Below, piece by piece: positions 9,101-16,174 of a stretch of 64,000 bases of DNA. This stretch comes from an uncultured Clostridia bacterium (lineage in GTDB: Bacteria > Bacillota > Clostridia > Oscillospirales > Oscillospiraceae). Position numbers and translations under genes: made by a program. Under the pieces are notes generated by a model, which was given only the letters and a program-made list of their open reading frames with translations, did not search any database and had not been told where the DNA came from. The DNA lies in NCBI GenBank assembly GCA_945864305.1, contig CAMBAJ010000001.1, forward strand, positions 1 through 64,000, in the 5' to 3' direction. Position 1 is the stretch's first letter, and each line of letters starts with the position of its first letter.

Positions 9101-9866
9101 CCTCAACGCCACCGGTTCCGCCCTCAGCAGCATCCAGCTGCTGAGCCTGCCCTCCTATACCACCGGTACGGTCTATGTGGGCACCGGCACCTCTACCGCC
9201 GCCAACACCACCACCCAATACACCTACGGCGGCACCATGAACCAGCTTCGGTTCGTCCCCGCCACCGGCTACACCGGTTCTGTTGAGATCCCCTACGTGG
9301 CGCTGAACAGCAATGGCACCGCCATTGCCTCCGGCACCTTCTCCCTGGGCGTGGTGAACAGCGTGAAGAAGTTCTCCGACGTGACCACCTCCACCTGGTG
9401 CTACAAGTATGTGGCGGAGCTGTCCGACGCCAGCGTCATCGCCGGCTACAACGACGGCACCTTCAAGCCCAACAGCACTGTCACCTACGGTGCGGCGCTG
9501 AAGCTCATCATGCTGGCCGCCGGTTATCCCGAGCAAAAGCCTGTCAACAGCAATGTCTTCAGCGGATATCTGGCCAAGGCCCGGGCCGAGGGCATCATCA
9601 CCCGCAGCAACGTGGACCTGACCAAGCCCATCACCCGCCTGCAGGTGGCCCAACTGGCCGCCGGCGCTCTGAAGCTGAACACCAGCAACCTGTCCAGCGT
9701 GAAGCCCTTCACCGACACCAATGACGCCAGCGTCCAGGCCCTGAACGCCGCGGGCATTGTGGAAGGCTACTTCTCCAACGGCACCAGCACCTACAAGCCC
9801 AACAACACCCTGACCCGCGGCCAGGTCTCCGCCATCGTCTGGCGCATGCAGAATTACAGAAAATAA
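6186..9866 (+). CDS. Large SLH-domain surface protein with Cys-pair modules and tandem repeats
   Basis: 1226 aa. It starts at MKRFFRKQ behind GGAGGG (7 nt), with a signal peptide ending about ALA/AMA. Residues ~35-220 hold four or five Cys-pair modules (CEHVW, RSCTLCEK, ERCTVCGN, QKCSDCGA, ATCSVCHQ). Next is an InlB/Listeria-Bacteroides-type repeat (YTVTF...FAGWTT...YAVYS, ~222-310). About six ~125-aa beta-rich repeats follow, led by ITYKVAxGKE.AFDEDDFN; copies 2-4 are nearly identical. The C terminus has three SLH domains (FSDVTTSTWCYKYV, FSGYLAKARAEGI, FTDTNDASVQAL) for cell-wall anchoring. Its ligand is unknown; the Cys modules may bind zinc or form disulfides. Confidence 0.9.
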   Translation: MKRFFRKQLPAILLALTMMVSLVPAAMADNENTPPSQNTCEHVWSGWVETVAPKCNAEGTKVRSCTLCEKTETETVSPTGAHSYEQISNTATCGKDGIITERCTVCGNEVTRASYATNAHTWVNDGAPNPSATCGTAGSQPQKCSDCGATQTVTIPATEQHTWGTWQTTKAATCTVAGTQTATCSVCHQTKIQTLDALGHVDSNSDGKCDRCGANMGTYYTVTFQYLNSSLSTTYSEKSVAANSYASAPSVTNKITSGGKTYTFAGWTTTFSGSSSWYLYKSQSLVNPSSYRITGNTTFYAVYSTASDSTITYTVAPGKEESFSASDFNSAYRGECSGTFRYVTFSVTSSAYNSFEGDIYCGSTKLSRSQLTSSEFYYSSSSYGDYALSDLSLVAPSSADKDTLTLSFTAYGSSGYSMEGTVKLVIDGKGSGDITYKVAAGKEVAFDEDDFNDVFQEEYPNYNMKYVTFSTSDTLSTSEGTIYYDYGYSDQKSFTKSTIDDYTFYYGNNSSYDYPLDELSFVAGKNASDHTVELSFRAYYNSSRYVDGTLTIEVGDGGSSSDITYKVAAGKEAAFDEDDFNKVFQKEYSSYDIKYVTFSTSATLSTSEGTVYYDYGYSDEKSFTKNTIDDYKFYYGKNTSSGDYALDDLSFVAGKNASKRTVELSFRAYYNSSKYVDGTLTIEVGGSSSADITYKVAPGKEVAFDEDDFNSVYRKEYSSGTIKWVEFTAPSTLTSAGTIYYDYGRSDQKSFTRSTLNSAKFYYGTSSSYGDYALDDLSFVASSSFNAAVELSFRAYYSDSKYVDGTVVLQPDGTAASSNYIGNIRYSTTTGTKVQINANDISRFFSKVCPGYTMQYVMLTGVPSTGSLYYNYYGTSKYGTTAKAQITASNCGGQAFYASPTSTSQFALTELTYVPSGSNYCASIPFTAYSGSRSASGAILISVSNSTVAEVYGATPKNTAVTFPASSIYNAVLNATGSALSSIQLLSLPSYTTGTVYVGTGTSTAANTTTQYTYGGTMNQLRFVPATGYTGSVEIPYVALNSNGTAIASGTFSLGVVNSVKKFSDVTTSTWCYKYVAELSDASVIAGYNDGTFKPNSTVTYGAALKLIMLAAGYPEQKPVNSNVFSGYLAKARAEGIITRSNVDLTKPITRLQVAQLAAGALKLNTSNLSSVKPFTDTNDASVQALNAAGIVEGYFSNGTSTYKPNNTLTRGQVSAIVWRMQNYRK
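7482..8651 (+). repeat. Three near-identical ~387-bp in-frame tandem repeats in the surface protein gene
   Basis: Copies start at 7482, 7869 and 8256 with exactly 387-bp periodicity. DNA as well as protein is conserved: GTGGACGGCACCCTGACCAT occurs near the end of both of the first two copies. More diverged copies flank them on both sides. The pattern indicates recent intragenic duplication and possible length variation between strains. Confidence 0.85.
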
Positions 9867-9883
9867 GCTCCCTGAAATGTTGA

Positions 9884-9912
9884 AGAGGACTGCCTTCCGG
9901 CAGTCCTCTTTC
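9884..9912. terminator. Terminator between surface-protein gene and retron RT gene
   Basis: AGAGGACTGCC-TTCC-GGCAGTCCTCT followed by TTTCTC on the plus strand. It lies directly against the stop codon of the converging reverse-transcriptase gene, so the plus-strand gene is the main user. Confidence 0.85.
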
Positions 9913-10845
9913 TCATATCTCTTCACGCTGCATGCGGCGGCGCTGGGCCAGCAGCCACTCCCGGTCCCGGCGAGCGGCCTCATCTCCGGGGTCTGCCTGG
10001 AGGATATAGCCCACCCGGCCCAACAGATGGTCCAGATAGGCCCGGGGCGTCATTTCACCGCCGGTCCGCCGCAGGTGGTCCTCCACACCGAACCTTTGGC
10101 AGTAGTAGACCGCCTGGCGCACCGCCCGGCGCTCCTCCGCCGGTACGCGGACGCCGCGATTCACCACCAGCCCTGTCACCGTCTGCCGGCGGCCGTCCCG
10201 GCAAAGGCGGGTCTTTCCGGCATGGAGGAAAAAGCCCAGCGCGGCCAGTTCCTCCTCCGCCTTCTCCCGGACACCGTCCAAATGCTGTCCGGAGAACACC
10301 AGGTCGTCGCAGTAGCGGGAATAGGTGACGCCCCGCTCCCGGCACCAGGCCCCCAGGCCCTCGTCAAAGTCCCGCAGGAGAATGTTGACGATGGCAGGGG
10401 AGGTGGGCGCCCCTTGGGGCAGGCCGTCCCGGTAGTAGCAGAGCATGGTCAGCAGGATGCGCAAGGGCTCGGAGAACACCTCCGGCGGGAACACGGTCTC
10501 CTTCACCGCCGTGTAGCGGACGCTGTCAAAGAAATGGCGGATATCCAGGCGGAGCACCTCCCGCTGTCCCGTGTGCCGGGCGGCGTTCCGGACCGCGCCG
10601 GAGCCGCAGCGGTAGGCTGTGGCGTAGTGGGACACTGGCATATAGGCCAGAAGGTTGCGGTAGATGCTGCGCTGGATGCGCTTGAGAATCTCATCCGGCA
10701 CCGCCAGCTGCCGCTCGCCGCCGTTCTTTTTCGGAATCTTCACCGTGTGATAGTGGGACGGCAGACTGTTGCTGACGGCGTACAGCGTCCTGGCGTCGAT
10801 TTTCAGGTCCCGGGCGAGGGTGGAGACCTCCCGATATACAATCAT
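9913..10845 (-). CDS. Retron-type reverse transcriptase
   Basis: 310 aa. It starts at MIVYREVSTL behind a perfect AAAGGAGG; the track start is 57 codons too far upstream, inside the msr-msd RNA. RT motifs in order are NAARH (residues 87-91, the retron region-X NAxxH), DIRHFF (101-106), GLPQGAPTSP (141-150), the catalytic YCDD (178-181; YADD is commoner), and VTG (223-225, the retron region-Y triplet). The C terminus ends in the usual small basic thumb (LGRVGYI), with no fused domain. With its upstream RNA it should make a branched RNA-DNA hybrid (msDNA). Known retrons are anti-phage systems with an effector gene; none is adjacent here. Confidence 0.93.
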   Translation of the reverse strand: MIVYREVSTLARDLKIDARTLYAVSNSLPSHYHTVKIPKKNGGERQLAVPDEILKRIQRSIYRNLLAYMPVSHYATAYRCGSGAVRNAARHTGQREVLRLDIRHFFDSVRYTAVKETVFPPEVFSEPLRILLTMLCYYRDGLPQGAPTSPAIVNILLRDFDEGLGAWCRERGVTYSRYCDDLVFSGQHLDGVREKAEEELAALGFFLHAGKTRLCRDGRRQTVTGLVVNRGVRVPAEERRAVRQAVYYCQRFGVEDHLRRTGGEMTPRAYLDHLLGRVGYILQADPGDEAARRDREWLLAQRRRMQREEI

Positions 10846-10871
10846 GTGGAAGCCTCCTTTCCCAGGCCCTC

Positions 10872-11047
10872 CGGAACAAAACCAGTCTGCATGGCGAGAC
10901 GCGCGGCGGTATCGTGAGCACACAGCGTGTGCGGTAATACCGCTGTGCGGCCTCGGCTGAGCGCAGCGAATACGGGGCAGATGCCAGTCCCGGCGGCGAC
11001 TCGCCGCCGGTGCCAATGGGAGCCATTGGACCCTTTCTTTTGTTCCG
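10872..11047 (-). ncRNA. Candidate retron msr-msd RNA
   Basis: Minus-strand RNA ending 26 nt before the RT start codon. The ends form a perfect 10-bp inverted repeat, a1 CGGAACAAAA (11047-11038) and a2 TTTTGTTCCG (10881-10872). After a1 come stem-loop CCAATGG-CTC-CCATTGG (11029-11013) and stem-loop CCGGCGGCG-AGT-CGCCGCCGG (11010-10990), the msr part. A long hairpin follows at 10955-10895, with a 13-bp stem (three G-U pairs), an inner GTGTGC/GCACAC-type arm (10918-10932) and a CGAG/CTCG base, the msd part. The G at 11037 directly after a1 is a possible branching guanosine, but the classical AGC context is not obvious. Confidence 0.82.
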
Positions 11048-11078
11048 TGCGCCGCCCTTTCGGGTCTGCGTTATGTCC

Positions 11079-11107
11079 ACCATACTCCTTTTTTCCCGCC
11101 GCCGCAA
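11079..11107 (-). promoter_or_regulatory. Possible promoter of the retron
   Basis: Minus strand TTGCGG, 17-bp spacer, TATGGT, about 32 bp before a1. The boxes are weaker than consensus but spacing and position fit a transcript starting just ahead of the msr. Confidence 0.45.
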
Positions 11108-11231
11108 GAGGCGCGGCCGCCCTTTTGAAAAATTCCCCCGCGGAACGGCTTTTATGCGCCCATAATCTGGACGGGAGGGCGTTTCCATGCTATCATGATT
11201 CCATCATATACAAATACGGGAGGATTTCCAT

Positions 11232-12812
11232 ATGTATTTGCAGGATCAGCACAAGGTCTGGCTGGCCACCGGCGACACGCCCATCTATCTGGAGCCCGCC
11301 ATGGCCAACCGCCACGGCCTTATTGCCGGCGCCACCGGCACTGGCAAGACCGTCACACTGAAGGTGCTGGCGGAGTCCTTCAGCGACATGGGTGTGCCGG
11401 TGTTTCTGGCGGACATCAAGGGCGACCTCAGCGGCATGTGCCTGCCGGGACAGGAGAACAAGCACATCCACCGCAGCATCGACACCATGGGCATCACAGG
11501 CTTTGACTACACCGCCTATCCCGTCCGCTTTTTCGACGTCTACGGCCAGAAGAGCCACCCCGTCCGCACCACCATCTCCGAGATGGGGCCGGAGCTGCTG
11601 AGCCGCCTGCTGGGCCTGAACGACACCCAGAGCGGCATTCTGCGCATCGTGTTCCGCATCGCCGACGACCAGGGGCTGCTGCTCATCGACCTGAAGGACC
11701 TGCGGAGCATGGTCCAGTACGTGGGCGACAACGCCAGGGAGTACAAGCTGACCTACGGCAACATCTCCAGCCAGTCCGTGGGCGCCATTCAACGGGCATT
11801 GCTGGCTCTGGAGGACGAGGGCGGCGGCATCTTCTTCGGAGAGCCCGCCCTGGACATCGCCGACTGGATGGACTGGGCGGAGGACGGCCGGGGCGTCATG
11901 AACATTCTGGAGTGCCAGGAGCTGTTCCAGCATCCGCTGCTGTACGCCACCTTCCTGCTGTGGATGCTCTCGGAGCTCTATGAGATGCTGCCTGAGGCCG
12001 GAGACCTGGACAAGCCCAAGCTGGCCTTCTTCTTCGACGAGGCCCACCTCCTGTTCAACGGTGCCCCCAAGGCGCTGGTGGAAAAGGTGGAGCAGGTGGT
12101 GCGGCTGATCCGCTCCAAGGGCGTCAGCGTCTGGTTCATCACTCAGAATCCCTCCGATATCCCGGACAGTGTCCTGGGACAGATCGGCAACCGGGTCCAG
12201 CACGCACTGCGGGCCTACACCCCCAACGACCAGAAGGCCCTGCGGGCCGCCGCCAAATCCTTCCGGGTCAACCCGGCCTTCAACACCGAGGAGGCCTTAC
12301 AGGCCCTGGGTGTCGGCGAGGCTCTGGTGTCCGTTCTGGACGAGAAGGGCGTGCCCTCCATCGTGCAGAAGGCGGGCATCCTGCCGCCCCGCAGCTCCAT
12401 GAGCGCCGCACCGGAGGCAGATGTCCAGCAGGCCATTCAGAAAAGCCCCCTCTATCAGAAATACGCCCAGTCCATGGACCGCCGCTCCGCCTATGAGGTT
12501 CTGGAGGAGGTCCGGGACCAGCAGGCTGCCCAGGAAGAGGCGGCGGCCCGTCAGGCGGCCTGGGAAAAGGAGCAGAAGGCCCGAGAGAAAGAAATGAAAG
12601 CTCAGCAGGCCGCCTGGGAGCGGGAGCAGCGGGAACGGGAGCGGGCATACCGGCAGGCTCCGCCCCGGCGTCCCTCCGCCTCCAGCCGGTCCACCTCCAG
12701 CCGCAGGAAGCAGGACCCTCTGGAAAAGGCCATCAACTCCGCCGCCAACACCGTGGGCCGGGAGGTCGGCAAGCAGATCGTCCGGGGCCTGTTCGGCACC
12801 TTCCGCCGCTGA
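11232..12812 (+). CDS. HerA/FtsK-like ATPase of the DUF853 family
   Basis: 526 aa. The Walker A motif is GATGTGKT (about residues 34-41), and the Walker B is [11 protein letters not shown] sensor-like WFITQNP segment and an Arg-rich VRLIRSKG follow. These mark a RecA-fold motor of the HerA-helicase superfamily annotated as DUF853. The C-terminal ~110 residues are a charged Gln/Glu/Arg/Ala-rich coiled coil with a basic tail. The cellular role of the family is poorly known; a DNA-translocating function is inference. It is divergent from the retron, so co-transcription is excluded; DUF853 genes are common in genomes without retrons. GGGAGG precedes the ATG. Confidence 0.9.
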   Translation: MYLQDQHKVWLATGDTPIYLEPAMANRHGLIAGATGTGKTVTLKVLAESFSDMGVPVFLADIKGDLSGMCLPGQENKHIHRSIDTMGITGFDYTAYPVRFFDVYGQKSHPVRTTISEMGPELLSRLLGLNDTQSGILRIVFRIADDQGLLLIDLKDLRSMVQYVGDNAREYKLTYGNISSQSVGAIQRALLALEDEGGGIFFGEPALDIADWMDWAEDGRGVMNILECQELFQHPLLYATFLLWMLSELYEMLPEAGDLDKPKLAFFFDEAHLLFNGAPKALVEKVEQVVRLIRSKGVSVWFITQNPSDIPDSVLGQIGNRVQHALRAYTPNDQKALRAAAKSFRVNPAFNTEEALQALGVGEALVSVLDEKGVPSIVQKAGILPPRSSMSAAPEADVQQAIQKSPLYQKYAQSMDRRSAYEVLEEVRDQQAAQEEAAARQAAWEKEQKAREKEMKAQQAAWEREQRERERAYRQAPPRRPSASSRSTSSRRKQDPLEKAINSAANTVGREVGKQIVRGLFGTFRR

Positions 12813-12833
12813 CGGCACATCGTATCTCATACA

Positions 12834-12882
12834 AATCATCCCCTGGGAAAGCCGCGCTTTTCCAGGGGATGATTGCTTTTTT
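12834..12882 (+). terminator. Terminator after DUF853 gene
   Basis: AATCATCCCCTGG.AAA pairs with TTTCCAGGGGATGATT around a GC loop, then GCTTTTTT. It can also act for the converging MATE gene. Confidence 0.88.
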
Positions 12883-12892
12883 CAGGAATGAA

Positions 12893-14263
12893 TCATGGCG
12901 TTTCCACATCCGCCGCAGGCCGGATTCCATCCATCTGCATGCGGTAGCTCCTGACAAAATAGGCCGCCTCCGCCGCTCCGGTGATGGCCCAGGAGAAGAT
13001 ATACAGCAGGTATAGGGACGTGATGGTTCCGAAATAAGTAAAGACGGTGTATATCCAGATCACCCGGAACACGCAGGAACCGCTGATGACGATGATCATG
13101 GGCGCCACGGTCTTTCCAAGTCCCCGGGAGGCGGCGATGGAGCAGTCCATAAAGGCCGAGAACGCATAGGAGCACCCCATGATCACCAGCCGCTTCATAC
13201 CGGCGCCGATAACAGCCTCCTCCGTGGTGAACAGAGAGAGGAACTGCCGGCCGAAGAGGACCAGCACCGCGCTCATGACGGCGGCAACTCCGAAGGAATA
13301 AGCCATGCTGATCAAATAGCTCTTTCGTACCCGGTCTCTTCTCCCGGCGCCGTAATTCTGGCCGATGAAGCTGGCGCACGCCGTGTAAAAGGCCGCCATT
13401 ACATCGTAGACCAGCGCATCGGCGTTGGCGGCGGCGGAATTTCCCTCCACCATAGTGGCGTCAAAGGAGTTGACGGCCGCTTGTATAAAGAGGTTGGCAA
13501 TGGCGAAGATCGCGCTCTGCAGCCCCGCCGGGATGCCCAGCATCAGCAGTTTTCTGGTGCACTTTTTATCCAGGCGGATGGCGGAAAGCCGCAGGGCACA
13601 GGCGTCCCCGCGGCGGAACAGGGCCCCCAGAGTCAGAGCCATGGAAAGATACTGGGACGCCGCACTGGCAGTGGCCACACCCGCCACATCCAGGCGGCAG
13701 ACAATGACGAAAAACAGGTTCAGCAGCACGTTGACAACACCGGCGATGGTCAGATAGAACAGTGGCTTTTTCGTATCCCCCACCGCGCTGAACACCGCGT
13801 TTCCGAAGTTATACAGCGCCAGAGCCGGCATGCCCAGGAAATAGATGCGGAGATAGAGCTCCGCGCCGTCAATCAGTTCCGGCTTAGTATGAAGGAGCTC
13901 CAGAAGTCCCCGGGCAAAGCAGATGCCCGCCGCGGCCAACAGCAGTCCCGCCGCGGCGGAGACGAGGAACGCCGTGTGCACGGTCTTCCGGACCTCCGCT
14001 TCGTTCTTTGCGCCGAAGTGCTGCGCCACCAGCACGTTCACGCCACCACTGAGGCCGATCAGAAATCCGGTAAACAGCGTAACGAGGGTCGTGGTGGAGC
14101 CCACCGCGCCCAGGGCGGCAGTGCCCGCGAACCGGCCTACCACCGCGATATCGGACATGTTGAACAGCACCTGCAGCACGTTGGAGGCGATCAGCGGCAG
14201 GCTGAACAGAAATATCTGTTTTTTCAAAGGGCCGCGCGTCAGGTCCTGTAAGGTTGTATTCAT
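12893..14263 (-). CDS. MATE-family efflux protein (second copy)
   Basis: 456 aa, 12 predicted transmembrane helices. It contains typical family segments such as LIASNVLQVLFNMSDIAVVGRF, GLSGGVNVLVAQHFGAK and, in the second half, AFYTACASFIGQNYGAGRRDR. It would act in the cytoplasmic membrane as a cation-driven drug or metabolite exporter; no substrate can be assigned. The ATG follows GGGAGA. A promoter and two tandem hairpins lie in its 103-nt leader, so leader-based regulation is possible. It belongs to a different MATE subgroup from the copy at 3.3-4.7 kb. Confidence 0.92.
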   Translation of the reverse strand: MNTTLQDLTRGPLKKQIFLFSLPLIASNVLQVLFNMSDIAVVGRFAGTAALGAVGSTTTLVTLFTGFLIGLSGGVNVLVAQHFGAKNEAEVRKTVHTAFLVSAAAGLLLAAAGICFARGLLELLHTKPELIDGAELYLRIYFLGMPALALYNFGNAVFSAVGDTKKPLFYLTIAGVVNVLLNLFFVIVCRLDVAGVATASAASQYLSMALTLGALFRRGDACALRLSAIRLDKKCTRKLLMLGIPAGLQSAIFAIANLFIQAAVNSFDATMVEGNSAAANADALVYDVMAAFYTACASFIGQNYGAGRRDRVRKSYLISMAYSFGVAAVMSAVLVLFGRQFLSLFTTEEAVIGAGMKRLVIMGCSYAFSAFMDCSIAASRGLGKTVAPMIIVISGSCVFRVIWIYTVFTYFGTITSLYLLYIFSWAITGAAEAAYFVRSYRMQMDGIRPAADVETP

Positions 14264-14304
14264 TGGTTGTCTCTCCCATTTTCCGGTCTGTCCGGATTCT
14301 TTCC

Positions 14305-14366
14305 CGCCGTCGGAATCTGCCGGACGGCGCGCAAAACGGCAGGGGAGGCGAATGCCATCCCTGCCG
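14305..14366 (-). promoter_or_regulatory. Two tandem hairpins in the MATE-gene leader
   Basis: Beginning at the predicted transcript start: CGGCAGGG-AT-GGC-ATTC-GCC-TC-CCCTGCCG (14366-14337), then CGCCGT-C-CGG-CAGATT-CCG-ACGGCG (14329-14305). Both are stable. No known riboswitch class was recognised; the loops do not carry the ACGR of guanidine-II elements. Confidence 0.5.
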
Positions 14367-14372
14367 GTAAGA

Positions 14373-14400
14373 AGTATAGCAGAAGGACTTATATATGCAA
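14373..14400 (-). promoter_or_regulatory. Promoter of the second MATE gene
   Basis: Minus strand TTGCAT, 16-bp spacer, TATACT; predicted start near 14366. Confidence 0.75.
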
Positions 14401-14470
14401 GCCGGATATGACGCTTGCAGCTCGCTGCGCCAATGCGTTAAAAATACGATCTTGCACTGTCTCCCGCCAC

Positions 14471-14645
14471 TCGGACGCGAGTCCAGCGCAGCGGGTCGCA
14501 TCCGAAAGCCAAGAAAGCGCACATCCGGTGTATGAAAAGGCCCTGAGGTCTTTTCTGAGCCGGGAAGTGCGACAGTTTCGCGGTATGCAATTTTAATCCG
14601 TCCCCCAAATCCGAACCGGAATCCAGTGGAGCGAATCCGGTTCGG
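14471..14645. repeat. Pair of 35-nt palindromic elements with shared loop
   Basis: Element 1 (14471-14505) and element 2 (14611-14645) both have 10-nt arms around a 15-nt loop. The arms differ in sequence but stay self-complementary (TCGGACGCGA/TCGCATCCGA and CCGAACCGGA/TCCGGTTCGG). The loops share TCCAGYGSAGCG. This fills most of the 460-nt gap between the MATE gene and tRNA-Gly; no coding region is supported there. Confidence 0.6.
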
Positions 14646-14723
14646 AAGCGTAGAAATTCCCTGTCCGGCTAAGAAGCCTCGCCGTCAAGACGGGGATTCG
14701 TGCTAAACAGGGAATTTCCGAGC

Positions 14724-14797
14724 TGGAGCGGCTGAGGGGAGTCGAACCCCCCTATGCAGCTTGGGAAGCTGCCGTTCTACCGATGAACTACAGCCGC
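14724..14797 (-). tRNA. tRNA-Gly (anticodon CCC)
   Basis: Full cloverleaf on the minus strand: acceptor GCGGCTG/CAGCCGC, D arm GTTC...GAAC, anticodon stem GCAGC/GCTGC with loop TTCCCAA, T loop TTCGACT. The discriminator T is followed by an encoded CCA. A near-consensus promoter lies just upstream. Confidence 0.95.
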
Positions 14798-14810
14798 GTG
14801 TCTGGAGGGT

Positions 14811-14839
14811 ATGATAGCACATCTTCCGCAAAAATGCAA
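14811..14839 (-). promoter_or_regulatory. Promoter of tRNA-Gly
   Basis: Minus strand TTGCAT, 17-bp spacer, TATCAT, 13 bp before the tRNA 5' end. Confidence 0.75.
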
Positions 14840-14918
14840 CACGAAAAATGCGGCTCGTCATGAATGTCCTCCTCTGTTCATACAATCTATCAACTGAGGA
14901 TACTGGAGGAGGAGCACC

Positions 14919-16040
14919 ATGAAAAAAATGATCACACTGCTGTGCGCCGTATTGGTATTGTGCACCAGCGCTCGGGCCGTGGAGGTGTCGGCACCGTCGG
15001 CGCTGCTGATGGAGAAGGAGACCGGCCAGGTCCTGTTCGCCAAGGACGAGCACGCCAAGCTGGAGCCAGCCAGCGTCACCAAGGTCATGACTCTGCTTCT
15101 GACCATGGAGGCCATCGGCTCGGGGCAGCTCTCCTACGACACCGTGATCACCGCCTCCGCCCACGCCTGTTCGATGGGCGGCAGCCAGATCTGGCTGAAG
15201 GAAAATGAGCAGATGACGGTCAGCGATATGCTGAAGGCCGTCTGCGTGGTGTCCGCCAACGACTGCGCCGTGGCTCTGGCCGAGCAGATTGCCGGCAGTG
15301 AGGACGCCTTTGTGGAGCGGATGAACCAGCGGGCGGCGGAACTGGGGATGAACGACACCACCTTTAAAAACGCCACCGGCCTGCCGGCGGCGGGCCATGT
15401 CACCTCCGCCTATGACATCGCCCTCATGAGCCGGGAGCTGGTTTTGAACCACCCGGACATCCGCCAGTATACCACCATCTGGATGGACACCCTGCGCAGC
15501 GGCCAGTCCGAGCTGGTGAACACCAACAAGCTCATCCGTTTTTATGAGGGTGCCACCGGGCTGAAAACCGGCTCCACCGACGCCGCCGGCTACTGCCTCT
15601 CCGCCACGGCTGAGCGGGAGGGGATGGAGCTCATCGCCGTCATCATGAAGGGCGCCACCTCCGCCCAGCGGTTTGAGGACGCCAAGACGCTGCTCTCCTA
15701 CGGGTTTTCCGCATACGCGCTGAAAAAGGTCACACCGGAGACGCCGCTGCCGCCGGTAAAGGTGGAGCTGGGGACCCAGGCCACCGTCCAGCCCGTGCTG
15801 GGAGAGGGCGGCTCGCTGCTGCTGGAACGGGCCAGAGCCAGCGATCTTCAGCAGTCCGTCACCCTGGCGGACTCCGTCGCCGCGCCGGTGGAAGCGGGCG
15901 ACTCTCTGGGGACGCTGACCGTCACTTCAGGCGGGGAAACCGTGGCTGAAATCCCCATTCTGGCCGGAGAATCCGTTCCCCGCATCACCTATGGGCAAAT
16001 GTTGCGCCGGCTGCTGCAAACGGCGTTTTTGTCAGATTGA
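14919..16040 (+). CDS. D-alanyl-D-alanine carboxypeptidase (S11 penicillin-binding protein)
   Basis: 373 aa with a Sec signal peptide (cleavage about ARA-VEV). The three active-site motifs of the SxxK peptidases are present: SVTK (about residue 53), SAN in VVSANDC, and KTG in [11 protein letters not shown]. It trims the terminal D-Ala from peptidoglycan stem peptides outside the membrane. A C-terminal PBP5-type beta domain and an amphipathic tail ([13 protein letters not shown]) suggest membrane attachment. The DacF/DacB-like subtype, which in spore formers shapes cortex crosslinking, is likely but not separable here. Strong GGAGGAGGAG ahead of the ATG. Confidence 0.93.
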   Translation: MKKMITLLCAVLVLCTSARAVEVSAPSALLMEKETGQVLFAKDEHAKLEPASVTKVMTLLLTMEAIGSGQLSYDTVITASAHACSMGGSQIWLKENEQMTVSDMLKAVCVVSANDCAVALAEQIAGSEDAFVERMNQRAAELGMNDTTFKNATGLPAAGHVTSAYDIALMSRELVLNHPDIRQYTTIWMDTLRSGQSELVNTNKLIRFYEGATGLKTGSTDAAGYCLSATAEREGMELIAVIMKGATSAQRFEDAKTLLSYGFSAYALKKVTPETPLPPVKVELGTQATVQPVLGEGGSLLLERARASDLQQSVTLADSVAAPVEAGDSLGTLTVTSGGETVAEIPILAGESVPRITYGQMLRRLLQTAFLSD

Positions 16041-16085
16041 TGGAAAGTCATTTCCAGATTTCGTCATCATTTCGACGGCTTTCCC

Positions 16086-16114
16086 TTGCCGTTTTCCCCT
16101 CAAAATGCTATACT
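16086..16114 (+). promoter_or_regulatory. Promoter of pgi
   Basis: TTGCCG, 17-bp spacer, TATACT, 60 bp before the pgi ATG. A GACAG-T-AGGCA/TGCCT-GTC hairpin follows in the leader (16118-16148). Confidence 0.78.
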
Positions 16115-16174
16115 TTTGACAGTAGGCAACTCTTGCGCTGCCTGTCCATGAGAAAGGAAAGGACGATACATAAG

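Noticed and set aside
6738-9983. 1081-aa minus-strand ORF rich in Gly/Val/Ala
   Set aside because: Antisense shadow of the SLH surface protein, composed of reversed repeat codons, without ribosome site.
10691-11188. 165-aa minus-strand ORF with a GGAG start overlapping the retron RNA
   Set aside because: It reads straight through the msr-msd stems and out of frame into the RT gene; the RNA structure explains the conservation-like features better than a protein.
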